Of a stretch of 50,587 nt of DNA, positions 23,384-31,960 are shown in pieces (positions within the stretch are counted from its first letter, which is position 1; every line of letters begins with the position of its first letter). This DNA is from Desulfobacca sp. 4484_104 (GTDB lineage: Bacteria; Desulfobacterota; Desulfobaccia; Desulfobaccales; Desulfobaccaceae). Under the pieces are notes generated by a model, which was given only the letters and a program-made list of their open reading frames with translations, searched no databases and had not been told where the DNA came from. The translations under genes and the position numbers were made by a program. The stretch covers positions 1-50,587 of the forward strand of contig MUKC01000031.1 in assembly GCA_002049795.1 (NCBI GenBank). Direction: 5' to 3'.

Positions 23384-24655
23384 TTGAATGCTCTCGGGGT
23401 CAGTTTGCCAATTTCACCTCCACAAAAGTCTTATGTTACAAGGGCCATCCTGATTCTCAGCGGCCTCAATCTCCTCGATTATGTCGATCGTTATGTGATT
23501 GCCGCCCTGGCCAGTCCTATTAAGCTAGAACTGGGGCTGTCGGACCGCGCCTTTGGGTTGCTGGGCACTGCCTTTTTTCTGGTGTATCTGTTGTCGTCGC
23601 CAGTATTTGGCTATCTGGGAGATCGCTGGGGCCGGATCCGGTTGATGGCTGCCGGCGCGATGCTTTGGAGTCTGGCCACCAGCCTGGCGGCCTGGGTCAG
23701 CACTTATTATGGCCTACTGCTGGCGCGGGGCTTGGTGGGGCTGGGGGAGGCCTCGTTCGGCACTTTGGCCCCCGCTTATCTGGCCGATGTGCTTCCTATC
23801 ACCCGCCGCGCCCGTTACCTCGGCTTGTTCTACGCCACCATCCCGGTAGGCGCGGCCCTGGCCTATTACTTTGGCGGTCAGCTAGGTTATTACTGGGGCT
23901 GGCGCTGGGCCTTTATGCTGGCCGGATTGCCGGGTCTGGGCCTGGGGTTGTTAATCTTCACGCTTCCTAAACAGACGGCTCCTGCTGCTCCAGCCTCGGA
24001 AGCTTTTCAGACCGGCGGACTACGTCAGCCTTTGCTGGTAGCCGGGGAACTCTGGAAGATTCCTACCTTCCGTCGGGTCACCCTGGGTTATGGGTTGCTA
24101 ACCTTTGCGCTGGGCGGACTGGCTTTTTGGATGCCGCGTTTTCTCGAGTTGCACAAAGGCTTGAGCTTCAAGGAAGCCAATCTGTTGATGGCTTTAGCTA
24201 CTACCATTGCCGGGGGCTTGGGAACCCTGGTGGGCGGTCTGGGGGGTGATTGGTTGTTTGCCAGAAGCCGCCGCGCCCACCTTTGGGTCGGAGGTCTGGG
24301 CGTGCTGACGGCCTTGCCCTTTGGGGCGCTGGCCATTTTTGCCACCCAACCCCTATTTTACGGAGTGGGCCTGTTTGCCGCCTGTTTTCTGCTGTTTCTC
24401 AATCCGGGGGTGCTGACCACGGTAATCGTCAGCGTCGCCGGGGCTACCCGTCGAGCCACTGCCTTGGCCTTAAATATTATCATTATTCACTTGGTGGGAG
24501 ATGTGCCGTCGCCCTTCTTGATCGGCTGGGTCTCCGATCTGGCCGGTTTACAATACGGGGTCTCGCTGGCCCTGGTGGCCCTGGCCGGTAGCGCTATGCT
24601 GCTGCTTTCGGGTATTGCCGTGGTATCGCCCGATCTGGCCCGAGCCGGGGAATAA
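23384..24655 (+). CDS. MFS transporter
   Basis: Inner-membrane protein of 423 residues with about twelve hydrophobic segments. The N-terminal half shows LNLLDYVDRYVIAAL and the MFS loop-2/3 signature GYLGDRWGRIRLM, followed by GLVGLGEASFGTLAPAYLADVLP, a pattern seen in spinster-like and lactate/glutarate-type carriers. A soluble loop splits the halves near residue 200. The substrate cannot be assigned. The predicted start is TTG at 23384 without a clear ribosome site, so the first residues are uncertain. It follows aroA after 125 bases in the same direction and may share the transcript or use its own promoter. Confidence 0.85.
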   Translation: MNALGVSLPISPPQKSYVTRAILILSGLNLLDYVDRYVIAALASPIKLELGLSDRAFGLLGTAFFLVYLLSSPVFGYLGDRWGRIRLMAAGAMLWSLATSLAAWVSTYYGLLLARGLVGLGEASFGTLAPAYLADVLPITRRARYLGLFYATIPVGAALAYYFGGQLGYYWGWRWAFMLAGLPGLGLGLLIFTLPKQTAPAAPASEAFQTGGLRQPLLVAGELWKIPTFRRVTLGYGLLTFALGGLAFWMPRFLELHKGLSFKEANLLMALATTIAGGLGTLVGGLGGDWLFARSRRAHLWVGGLGVLTALPFGALAIFATQPLFYGVGLFAACFLLFLNPGVLTTVIVSVAGATRRATALALNIIIIHLVGDVPSPFLIGWVSDLAGLQYGVSLALVALAGSAMLLLSGIAVVSPDLARAGE

Positions 24656-24943
24656 CCACTTTAAATAATTTCATTATTAAATTCAGCCAGAACCACTAAG
24701 GGTGTTAATTTCAGCTGATTAATAATTAAGAACTGGGTGCGGCGCTGGTTTCAATAACTGGTCATGGCTGGCGGTGAGCATTCCAAGAACTTAAACGCTT
24801 GGAGCTCCAAGTGCCCAGCTTAAATTGGTGGTTAATGAAACATTTTTAAGTTGTAGATCTCGACCTGGACTTTGAGCCTTTAAAAAAATTAATGTCAATT
24901 ATCTGCTATAGTCTTAATTACCACAATTTAAAGTAATAAATGG

Positions 24944-25135
24944 TTAATTACTAAGCGGAATTTGCTGCTGTTGTGGTAATCTGGGCGGAGATTCTAAGCG
25001 CGTTACTAATTCAAAAGGCAAGGAAACCATCTGGGGAGGATGATAAGCTTCATTCAGAATGGCATTTATGAGCTTTTGGCGTCGCGCCGACGGGATGTGG
25101 GAGAGTAGGCTCTCTAATTTTCCTATTTTGACCAT
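24944..25135 (-). CDS. hypothetical small protein (63 aa)
   Basis: A 63-residue frame (MVKIGKLESLLSHIPSARR ... PQQQQIPLSN) starting at ATG 25135 behind a strong GGGGGAGGA ribosome site about 9 bases upstream. The first 30 residues could form an amphipathic helix with KL-LL-IP-A spacing; the tail is Pro/Gln-rich. I do not recognise a family. Preceded on the same strand by another short frame ending at 25160, so the two may be a tiny operon or the remains of a larger locus. Confidence 0.45.
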   Translation of the reverse strand: MVKIGKLESLLSHIPSARRQKLINAILNEAYHPPQMVSLPFELVTRLESPPRLPQQQQIPLSN

Positions 25136-25159
25136 GGGTTTAAATCCTCCCCCAGAGTA

Positions 25160-25243
25160 TTATTGACGATAAACGATTTCTAACATGAACTTAACCGAGA
25201 ATTGTTCGATAATAGCTTGTACTTCAGATGACAGATCGTCCAT
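25160..25243 (-). CDS. possible very small protein or gene remnant (27 aa)
   Basis: A frame beginning MDDLSSEVQAIIEQFSV and ending VYRQ at 25160, with protein-like composition. It is open upstream to a stop at 25298-25300, adding residues KAKPLGEYKVKTR, with a TTG at 25294 as another start. The ribosome site is weak. The 24 bases between its stop and the next small gene contain that gene's ribosome site. It could be the 3' remnant of a longer gene. No family recognised. Confidence 0.22.
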   Translation of the reverse strand: MDDLSSEVQAIIEQFSVKFMLEIVYRQ

Positions 25244-25584
25244 CCTGGTCTTGACCTTATATTCCCCCAAAGGTTTTGCTTTGGAAGTCTGCAATCCTTA
25301 TGCCAGCTTATCCAGACAGGCTTAATAAGTAGTCCAGAGCCAAACAGAGCTGGCTTCAAGTTGTTTTCACCAGGGCGAGGGGCAGTCAAAAAAGAACTTT
25401 TTATCCTATCGAACTGTAAATTTTGCCGACTTCGAAGGGGATTTAGGAAATGTTAAACGCTTAGGTCGGGGACGGGAAAAAGTCCTAAAGTAACTTGTTT
25501 TAATAACAAGGTAAAATTACAAGAGAAACAGCTTCGAGCAATTTTACTATGGTTCAACTTAACTATTAAATTTGAACGCTCCTC

Positions 25585-25613
25585 TTGACAGCTTCCCTAA
25601 TTAGGGATATAAT
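25585..25613 (+). promoter_or_regulatory. perfect-consensus promoter of tRNA-fMet
   Basis: TTGACA (25585-25590), a 17-base spacer, and TATAAT (25608-25613), both boxes perfect, ending 14 bases before the mature tRNA 5' end. This is what a strong stable-RNA promoter should look like. Confidence 0.9.
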
Positions 25614-25627
25614 TAAAAATTATAAGA

Positions 25628-25704
<77 letters not shown>

Positions 25705-25743
25705 CCACAGAATATCATTACCCCATATCGTTTTGTAATGGTT

Positions 25744-25780
25744 TAAGGCCCTTCAGTGGTTTACTCACCGAGGGGCTTTA
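25744..25780 (+). terminator. stem-loop downstream of tRNA-fMet
   Basis: A long imperfect hairpin of about 14 pairs including G-U pairs (TAAGGCCC arm at 25744-25751 with GGGCTTTA at 25773-25780) about 40 bases after the tRNA, followed by AAAATTTT rather than a clean T-run. Likely the end of the tRNA transcript, and possibly bidirectional with the convergent phoU. Confidence 0.45.
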
Positions 25781-25887
25781 AAATTTTGGGGTGGAATTGA
25801 GAGAGCAGGGAGCGGTACAGGTCTGGGGTTAAAAAAAACCCGTCCCAAGTAGGACTGGCCTGCCGGTACTGGTAGGATTTAAATTGG

Positions 25888-26604
25888 TTATTTTAATAAC
25901 TTGGTCATATCCATAACTTTTCCCTCTTTGGGAACCGAGTTCGGGGCTTCTACGGTTTGATGGCGGACAATTTTGCCTTCGGTCAGATAGATTACTTCCT
26001 CGGCAATGTTGGTAGCGTGGTCGGCGATGCGCTCCAATTCGGCCGATATAGTAGGAAATTGGATCAGGCAGTCCAACCGCTCGGGACTTTGGCGGATGCT
26101 TTCCTCGACCTGGCTATAGATTTCCTGATTTAAGTTGTCCACCTCTTCGTCAGCCAGGCATACCTTCCGGGCTAGGTCTGCATCCAGGTTGATCAGGGCA
26201 TCCAGGCTGTTTTTCAGCATGGTCAAGGCCTTCTCGGCCATCCCGGAAAAATCAAAGGGGATATCGATCTCGGAGCAGGAGGCTAAGGCGAAGGCCCGCT
26301 CAGCAATATTGACCGCCAGATCGCCGATCCGCTCCAAATCGTTATTAATATTAAATACGGCGATAATAAAGCGCAGGTCGGTAGCTACCGGCTGGTGGAG
26401 GGCGATGATTTTTAAGCAATGCTCCTCTACTTCAACTTCCATCTGGTCAATGTCCTCATCCGCGTCAATAACCTTGCTGGCCAGTTTTGTATCCCGTCTC
26501 ACCAAAGCCCGGATGGTATTGCGCACATTTTCCTCGACCAGGGCGCTAAAATACAGCACCCGGTTTTTTAGCTTATCAATTTCTTGTTGAAGCGGACGCG
26601 CCAT
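25888..26604 (-). CDS. phoU: phosphate-specific transport system accessory protein PhoU
   Basis: 238-residue all-helical protein with two PhoU repeats. It links the Pst transporter to PhoR and prevents toxic phosphate uptake. The first repeat shows ALVRRDTKLASKVIDADEDIDQMEVEVE, then VATDLRFIIAVFNINNDLERIGDLAVNIAERA; the second has DADLARKVCLADEEVDN and AELERIADHATNIAEEVIYL. The paired (D/E)RIxD...NIAE metal-cluster motifs are both intact. It is the last gene of the pst operon, 23 bases after pstB. A T8 run on the minus strand near 25830-25837 follows it and could aid termination. Confidence 0.95.
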   Translation of the reverse strand: MARPLQQEIDKLKNRVLYFSALVEENVRNTIRALVRRDTKLASKVIDADEDIDQMEVEVEEHCLKIIALHQPVATDLRFIIAVFNINNDLERIGDLAVNIAERAFALASCSEIDIPFDFSGMAEKALTMLKNSLDALINLDADLARKVCLADEEVDNLNQEIYSQVEESIRQSPERLDCLIQFPTISAELERIADHATNIAEEVIYLTEGKIVRHQTVEAPNSVPKEGKVMDMTKLLK

Positions 26605-26627
26605 GAATGCCTGTCCTTTCTGAGTAA

Positions 26628-27190
26628 TTATCCAAAACGACCGGTAACATATTCTTCCGTCTGCTTATTAATCGGGTTGGTAAATATTTGGTCAGTGGTG
26701 CCGAACTCAATAATCCGTCCTTGGTAGAAAAAACCGGTGAAGTCAGCGACCCGGGCCGCCTGTTGCATGTTATGGGTAACGATGACAATAGTATATCTTG
26801 TTTTCAACATATAAATCAACTCTTCTATTTTGCGGGTGGCAATCGGATCGATAGCCGAGCACGGTTCATCCATTAACAACAGCTCGGGTTCGACCACAAT
26901 GGCCCTCGCAATACACAATCTCTGCTGCTGGCCGCCGGACAGGGCCGTGCCCGGTTTGCGCAGAAAGTCCTTGACTTCGTCCCACAGGGCTGCCCGCTGC
27001 AAGGCATCCTCGACCCGCTCAGCCATTTCGCTCTTGGATTATTGAATAAGGCCTGCTGATTGCCATAATAAAAGTCCAGGTGGCGAACCGAGAGCTTGAT
27101 GCCGGGTTTTGGTGCAGGCCGGGGCGTATCCACGCTTTCCTCAGAGGATTCTAAGACCCAGGCAGGTTCTGGATAATTCATTTTTTCCAT
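26628..27190 (-). pseudogene. pstB: phosphate ABC transporter ATP-binding protein, Walker A region deleted
   Basis: PstB powers high-affinity phosphate import. The frame from ATG 27190 gives a normal N-terminus ending SVRHLDFYYGNQQALFN, then becomes nonsense. A second frame from about 27040 supplies the C-terminal half: the ALWDEVKD block, the ABC signature [16 protein letters not shown], Walker [14 protein letters not shown], the H-loop VTHNMQQA and the end VTGRFG. Missing between them are roughly 85-90 residues, including the Walker A GPSGCGKST loop and the Q-loop PNPF region, and the frame differs on the two sides. The remaining protein cannot bind ATP normally. Flanking pst genes are intact, so a recent deletion or a sequence-joining error is more likely than old decay. 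Confidence 0.92.
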
Positions 27191-27297
27191 GACCTAGTGT
27201 TTTAATGGTTATTCGCTTTAACCGCATAGAGGCGTCCCGCTGGTTCACCTCCCCGGGTCAGCCCTACGTTCAGTATTAGCTCCCCGGCAACTTGTGA

Positions 27298-28140
27298 TTA
27301 TCTTTTTTCTTGGAGGACGAAACGCGCCGTTAGATTAAGGGCCAGGACTCCCACCGTAATCAGCAGCGACGCCCCCCAGGCCATTTGCTGCCAGTCGCGG
27401 TAGGGTGACATGGCATAATTGAAGATGGTCACGGTTAAATTGGCCATCGGTTCCCCTAAGGACCGGAACCAGTACGGGCTATTCAAGGCGGTGAATAATA
27501 GCGGCGCGGTTTCGCCGCTGACCCGGGCCACGCCCAACAGACCGCCGGTGATTAACCCGGCCCGGGCGGCGCGAAAGACAATCAACACGGTCACTTTCCA
27601 GCGTGGCGCCCCCAGGGCCAGGGCCGTTTCCCGCAGGGTATTGGGAACCAGGCGCAGCATATCTTCGGTAGTGCGGGAAATGACCGGCAACATAATGATC
27701 GCCAGCGCCAAGGCCCCGGCATATCCTGAAAAGTGTTTGAGCGGCACCACAACGATGGCATAAATAAAGACGCCGATAATAATCGAAGGCATACCCATCA
27801 GCACATTGGCGGAGAAACGGCTGTTATCGGCGAGACGCGAGTCTTCTCCGTATTCAGCTAAATACACCCCTCCCAATAGTCCCAGAGGTACGGCAATCAG
27901 GGTAGCCAGGCCGGTCATTGCCAAAGTCCCGGCGATGGCGTTGCCTAGCCCGCCTCCGGCCATGCCGGGCGGAGTGGGCAGCTTAATAAAAAAGTCAAAA
28001 TTAATCGCCGTCAGGCCGCGATATATTACTTCCAGGATAATCCATCCTAATAAAAATATGCCTAACAGTGAGGCCAGCACAGAGAAGCCGCTGACCAGAA
28101 AATTGATCAGGCGGCGTCCGGTCGGCGGGCGGCGATTCAT
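27298..28140 (-). CDS. pstA: phosphate ABC transporter permease PstA
   Basis: One of the two inner-membrane channel subunits of the Pst transporter. 280 residues with six predicted membrane segments. The cytoplasmic coupling-helix region EDMLRLVPNTLRETALALGAPRWKV, with the permease EAA-type ALGAPRW-VTVLIV pattern, is intact, as are GVYLAEYGEDS and GVARVSGETAPLLFTAL, which are typical of PstA. It overlaps pstC by 4 bases (ATGA). A 107-base gap separates it from pstB, unusual in a pst operon, and no structure was recognised there. Confidence 0.95.
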   Translation of the reverse strand: MNRRPPTGRRLINFLVSGFSVLASLLGIFLLGWIILEVIYRGLTAINFDFFIKLPTPPGMAGGGLGNAIAGTLAMTGLATLIAVPLGLLGGVYLAEYGEDSRLADNSRFSANVLMGMPSIIIGVFIYAIVVVPLKHFSGYAGALALAIIMLPVISRTTEDMLRLVPNTLRETALALGAPRWKVTVLIVFRAARAGLITGGLLGVARVSGETAPLLFTALNSPYWFRSLGEPMANLTVTIFNYAMSPYRDWQQMAWGASLLITVGVLALNLTARFVLQEKR

Positions 28141-29108
28141 AATCCCACGCTCCAGGCACGATACATGCGGCGCAACAGTATTTGGGACAGTACCTGGACC
28201 AGATAAGTGACGATGAACAGGACCAGTCCCAGGGCAATCAGGGCACTGACATACAAGGGCTCGGTGGCCTCGGCGAATTCGTTGGCCAGGCAGGAGGCAA
28301 TGCTGTTGCCGGGGGCAAACAGCGAGGCCGAGATCCGATGAGTATTGCCAATCACAAAAGTGACTGCCATGGTTTCCCCTAAGGCCCGGCCCAGGCCTAA
28401 AAACCCGGCTCCCAAAACCCCGACCAGACCATAAGGGATGGTTACTTTATAAGTTACCTCCCAGGTGGTTGAACCCATACCGTAGGCTGACTCCTTTACT
28501 ACCGGCGGCACCAGGGTGAACACGTCACGGGTGATCATGGTGATAAACGGCAGGATCATAAACGCCAAAATAATCCCGGCGGTCAGCATGCCAATGCCCA
28601 TTGGCGGGCCTTGGAAGAGCGGCAGAAAACCCAGGGTATGGCCCAGGGCGGGTTGCACATAATCGGCCATGAACGGCGCAAAGACGAATAAGCCCCACAT
28701 GCCATAGATAATGCTGGGAATGGCCGCCAACAGCTCAATCAGGGTACCGATGACCCGGCTGATCCAGGGCGGCGCCAATTCCACCAGCAGCAGGGCAATA
28801 ACCATACTTAAGGGCACCGCCAGCAGCATGGCGATCAGGGTGGAGATCAGGGTGCCAAAGATACTGCTGGCCGCGCCAAATTCCTGGGTCACCGGGTTCC
28901 AGGTCTGAGAAAACAGAAATCCCAATCCAAAGGTCTTGATGGTCGGGAGCGAGTAATATAATAATTGCACAAAAATAGCCCAAATCAGTAAGGGCACTAA
29001 AAGGGCGCAGCACCCCGACAGCCAGCGAAAACCGACGTCGCCGAGGGGTTCGGCCCCGGTCTGGGGCCAGAGCTGAAAAAATCTTAGGACTCTGGGTTCC
29101 CGCACCAC
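28137..29108 (-). CDS. pstC: phosphate ABC transporter permease PstC
   Basis: Partner permease of PstA, 323 residues. Diagnostic segments are LLVELAPPWISRVIGTLIELLAAIPSIIYGMWGLFVF, the coupling region VFTLVPPVVKESAYGMGSTTWEVTYKV and LGLGRALGETMAVTFVIGNT. Membrane segments are interspersed as expected and the protein is full length. It lies downstream of pstS after a 113-base gap that contains a strong hairpin, which may set the ratio of binding protein to permease. Confidence 0.95.
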   Translation of the reverse strand: MVREPRVLRFFQLWPQTGAEPLGDVGFRWLSGCCALLVPLLIWAIFVQLLYYSLPTIKTFGLGFLFSQTWNPVTQEFGAASSIFGTLISTLIAMLLAVPLSMVIALLLVELAPPWISRVIGTLIELLAAIPSIIYGMWGLFVFAPFMADYVQPALGHTLGFLPLFQGPPMGIGMLTAGIILAFMILPFITMITRDVFTLVPPVVKESAYGMGSTTWEVTYKVTIPYGLVGVLGAGFLGLGRALGETMAVTFVIGNTHRISASLFAPGNSIASCLANEFAEATEPLYVSALIALGLVLFIVTYLVQVLSQILLRRMYRAWSVGL

Positions 29109-29126
29109 CTACTCCTTAAATTACGC

Positions 29127-29159
29127 CCATGGAGGCGACCCGGCGGGTCGCCCCCATGG
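29127..29159 (-). promoter_or_regulatory. pstS-pstC intercistronic hairpin
   Basis: A 15-base stem with one mismatch: 29127-29141 pairs with 29145-29159 across a 3-base loop, core GGCGACCC/GGGTCGCC. There is no T-run on the pst-coding strand, so it is better read as a 3'-stabilising structure or partial attenuator that keeps pstS mRNA more abundant than pstCAB. Confidence 0.65.
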
Positions 29160-29221
29160 TTCGACCTCAGCTTTTAAATAATGGTAATCGACGCTGAACT
29201 TTTGGATTAGAAGGTCAGATT

Positions 29222-30265
29222 TTATTGCCACACCGGCTGGCCGTCAGCTTTAACTTCCTGGGTCCAGGAAGCTTCTACCATTTTGACCACTTCCTCGGGC
29301 ATAGGCACGTAGTGCAACTGCGTGGCAATATCACTGCCGTGTTTGAAGCACCACTCAAAATATTCCAACATGGCTTTGGCCAGCTTCACGTCCGGCTGGG
29401 TTTTATGGATCAGGATAAAAGTGGCGCCGGCGATGGGCCAGGTGTTGTCCCCCGGTTGGTTGGTCAGCACCATGAAGTAGCCCGGAGCGTTTTTCCAATC
29501 GGCATAGGCCGCCGCCGACTGGAACGACTCAATGCTGGGGGCGACAAATTTGCCGGCCTGATTCTCAAGTTTGGCATATGTCAGGTTGCCCTTGATGGCA
29601 TAGGCATATTCGACGTAGCCGATGCCGCCCATTACGCGATTGACATTGGCCGCCACCCCTTCATTACCTTTGGCGCCGATCCCGGTGGGCCAGGAGACTA
29701 CCTTGCCGTAACCCACTTTGGCTTTCCAGTCCGGGGAAATCTGGCTCAGATAATGGGTGAACAGCCAGGTGCTGCCGGAACCGTCCGCCCGGTGGACAAT
29801 GGTGATCGCCTGTTTGGGGAGCTTCAGATCGGGATTGGCCTTTTTGATCGCCGGGTCGTCCCAAGATTTGATGTTACCCATAAAGATATTGGCCAGTAGC
29901 TCTTGCGAAAGCTGCAGCTCACCGGCTTTGATACCTTTAATATTGACCACCGGGACAATACCGCCGATCAACATGGGGAACATCAAGAGGTCAGATTCTT
30001 TCTGCTCTTCCAGCTTTAATGGCTTGTCCGTGCCTCCGAAATTGACGGTCTTGGCCTTGATCTGGGCAATGCCGCCCCCGGAGCCGATCGACTGATAATT
30101 AACCTCTACTTCCTTTAAGTCCTTGTATTTGTGGGCCCACTGCGAATAGACCGGATAAGGGAAAGAAGCCCCGGCGCCGTTGATCTTCATGGCTTCGGCC
30201 TGGGCCAGCCCGAAGACGCCCAAAATAAATGCTAAGGTTAACGCCAAACATAAAGTTTTTTTCAT
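29222..30265 (-). CDS. pstS: periplasmic phosphate-binding protein PstS
   Basis: High-affinity phosphate-binding lipid-free periplasmic protein. The signal peptide is residues 1 to about 24 (MKKTLCLALTLAFILGVFGLAQA). The mature part shows the phosphate-site motifs GAGASFPYPVYSQW, YQSIGSGGGIAQI, VNFGGTDKPL, ITIVHRADGSGSTWLFTHYLS and the C-terminal GATFILIHK. The 347 residues are normal for the family. The start at 30265 follows a GAGGAGG site; a TTG two codons upstream is less likely. The gene is preceded by three 11-base-spaced TTAAC repeats that look like a PhoB box, and heads the pst operon. Confidence 0.96.
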   Translation of the reverse strand: MKKTLCLALTLAFILGVFGLAQAEAMKINGAGASFPYPVYSQWAHKYKDLKEVEVNYQSIGSGGGIAQIKAKTVNFGGTDKPLKLEEQKESDLLMFPMLIGGIVPVVNIKGIKAGELQLSQELLANIFMGNIKSWDDPAIKKANPDLKLPKQAITIVHRADGSGSTWLFTHYLSQISPDWKAKVGYGKVVSWPTGIGAKGNEGVAANVNRVMGGIGYVEYAYAIKGNLTYAKLENQAGKFVAPSIESFQSAAAYADWKNAPGYFMVLTNQPGDNTWPIAGATFILIHKTQPDVKLAKAMLEYFEWCFKHGSDIATQLHYVPMPEEVVKMVEASWTQEVKADGQPVWQ

Positions 30266-30333
30266 TGCCAACCTCCTCTCAGTCCCCGCAGATGGAAATG
30301 GCCCGCGGGGATAATTAAGTTTTGATTAAAATT

Positions 30334-30360
30334 GTTAGACTTTGGTTAACAATCGGTTAA
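30334..30360 (-). promoter_or_regulatory. putative PhoB box of the pst operon
   Basis: On the minus strand three TTAAC-like heptads, TTAACCG, TTAACCA and CTAACAA, start exactly 11 bases apart (cores at 30356-30360, 30345-30349 and 30334-30338). The 11-base phasing of 7-base direct repeats is the PhoB/PhoP binding pattern. An AT-rich TTAATTAT at about 30311-30318 downstream could be the -10 region. A CCCCGC/GCGGGG hairpin lies in the leader before pstS. Confidence 0.6.
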
Positions 30361-30454
30361 TTTTGCATAAGCGCCGCAGAATCTCCCCTGCTCTAACCGC
30401 CAGGATGTGGTATTAACTTGACTACCCGGCAGCGCGGCAATTTTTGGTCTGAGA

Positions 30455-31960
30455 TCAAAAGTAGATCTGATAGACCATCTGGAAGCGGGTATCGTCATCC
30501 AAGCCGGTGTTAAAGCGATCCGGTCTGGTCAAATACGAGCGGGTACCGTTCCAGCCAGGCCAGTCATGGATATTGCGGCCATAATTAGTGGTTTCGAAAA
30601 CCAACAATAACAGGTTTTTCTTGTAAAGCTCATAGGCCAAGCCGGCAATATATTTGTGGTACATGGCGCTGGGATAATATTCGTTGTCTTTATCGGCGTC
30701 GTAATAGTCAAAGCGGGCAAATAGGTTTAAGCGCCGCTCCCACCAGGGGAACCTGACATTGCCGAAGAAGGAAAAACCATGGCCCCAGAGCGCCGAGCCG
30801 GTCGGATCAACTCGGCGACCTTCCTGACCGCCTTTGGCGGCGTAATATTGGCCGGTAAAGATGACCCAGGGATTCTGATAACTCAACATCACCAGATGGG
30901 TAACCCAATCGGCGAAGTAATTGTTATTGGTGGACAGGGGAGCGACATTAGCCAGGGTCGCATAGGTATTAATACTATCATTGCCCTTCCCGTACAAGCC
31001 AAAGTAGCTCAACTGCAAACCGGCCAACCAGCGATAATAGGGCAGGGGGCGCAGGGTTACCCGGTATTCCACCACCTTGTTATCGTTGTTCTCCCGATTG
31101 TGATAACTGGCGCCATTATAGACGCCAATGTGCCAGCTGCCATAGAGGCCGTCATAATGACTATCTCCGATTACCACCTTGGATTCCGGCACCCGACCGC
31201 CGAAATAGCCCCGCAGACTGACGCCTAGATCGGCAGAGTTAAAGATTCCGGCCCGCTCAATGGCCATGGTCCCCTGGCAGCGGTAGGGATTGATATGCTC
31301 TTCAAAATCGAGCCAGGGCATGTGGCCCATGCCGATCTCGGATTTCATATCGGTCAAGAATCCTAAATTGGGAGGCCGCAATTCGGCATAATAGTATTTG
31401 AACCGCACTTCATAATCGTTACCCCCAGGACGATGCCGGTCCAGGGTGGCTCGGGCTGACATCCAGGGAGTGATCTTCTTTTGAATGGTGATGTAGGCCC
31501 GGGTCAGATCAAACTGGTTGTATGAGTTCTGTTGTCCTTTGTAGCGTCCGGTATTGTCCCGTATCGGTCTTTCCCCCAAGGAGTAATCGACATAGCCCAA
31601 AAACTTGATCTGCAGGTCTTTTAAGGCCTTGGGCACCAATTTGTCGGCATTTTTTTCGACCGATTTGGTGACCTCTTTAGCAACCTTCTGTTCTCTTTCC
31701 TTTTCCAGGTCTTTGGCTTCCAGTTCTACCTGGCTGGCTTCTTGGGGGGTGAGAACCCCCTTACGGATCAACACCTCCAGCAGCGGGTCGCGGGCCGCTC
31801 CCGGGGACACGGTCCCCAAAATGACCGTGAGGACCATGACGCCTAAGGCAAGGAAAATAAGACCATAGCCTCGACGCCAAACCTTTGGTTTGGAAACTTG
31901 ACTTGCCACCGCTATTCTCCTTTCTCCCTCAATGGTTATTTCTGGTTCAGTTAACGACAT
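30455..31960 (-). CDS. outer-membrane porin, phosphate-selective (OprO/P-like) type
   Basis: About 501 residues. A basic N-terminus and a hydrophobic segment (about residues 27-52) ending GAARD serve as a long signal peptide. A short coiled-coil follows (LLEVLIRKGVLTPQEASQVELEAKDLEKERE), typical of OprO/OprP-like porins, then alternating aromatic beta strands, ending in FQMVYQIYF with the C-terminal Phe required for BAM recognition. Position between phoR and pstS strongly suggests phosphate or polyphosphate uptake across the outer membrane. I take ATG 31960 as start rather than a TTG at 31969; the N-terminal extension before the hydrophobic segment is unusually long. Confidence 0.82.
   Translation of the reverse strand: MSLTEPEITIEGERRIAVASQVSKPKVWRRGYGLIFLALGVMVLTVILGTVSPGAARDPLLEVLIRKGVLTPQEASQVELEAKDLEKEREQKVAKEVTKSVEKNADKLVPKALKDLQIKFLGYVDYSLGERPIRDNTGRYKGQQNSYNQFDLTRAYITIQKKITPWMSARATLDRHRPGGNDYEVRFKYYYAELRPPNLGFLTDMKSEIGMGHMPWLDFEEHINPYRCQGTMAIERAGIFNSADLGVSLRGYFGGRVPESKVVIGDSHYDGLYGSWHIGVYNGASYHNRENNDNKVVEYRVTLRPLPYYRWLAGLQLSYFGLYGKGNDSINTYATLANVAPLSTNNNYFADWVTHLVMLSYQNPWVIFTGQYYAAKGGQEGRRVDPTGSALWGHGFSFFGNVRFPWWERRLNLFARFDYYDADKDNEYYPSAMYHKYIAGLAYELYKKNLLLLVFETTNYGRNIHDWPGWNGTRSYLTRPDRFNTGLDDDTRFQMVYQIYF

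Larger units (their letters stand above)
24656..25584. other. gene-poor AT-rich stretch
   Basis: About 930 bases with no recognisable conserved gene. It contains a perfect 14-base palindrome, CTTGGAGCTCCAAG (24798-24811), two short minus-strand frames described separately (24944-25135 and 25160-25243), and AT-rich sequence from about 25390 leading into the tRNA promoter. No transposase, integrase or direct-repeat boundaries were seen, although the lower GC and its position beside a tRNA would suit an old insertion site. Confidence 0.4.

Noticed and set aside
25180-25389. 69-codon minus-strand frame near the tRNA
   Set aside because: TTG start without ribosome site; overlaps a better-looking frame (25160-25243) on the same strand in another phase.
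29225-29899. 224-codon plus-strand open frame
   Set aside because: Antisense to pstS with no ribosome site or family features.
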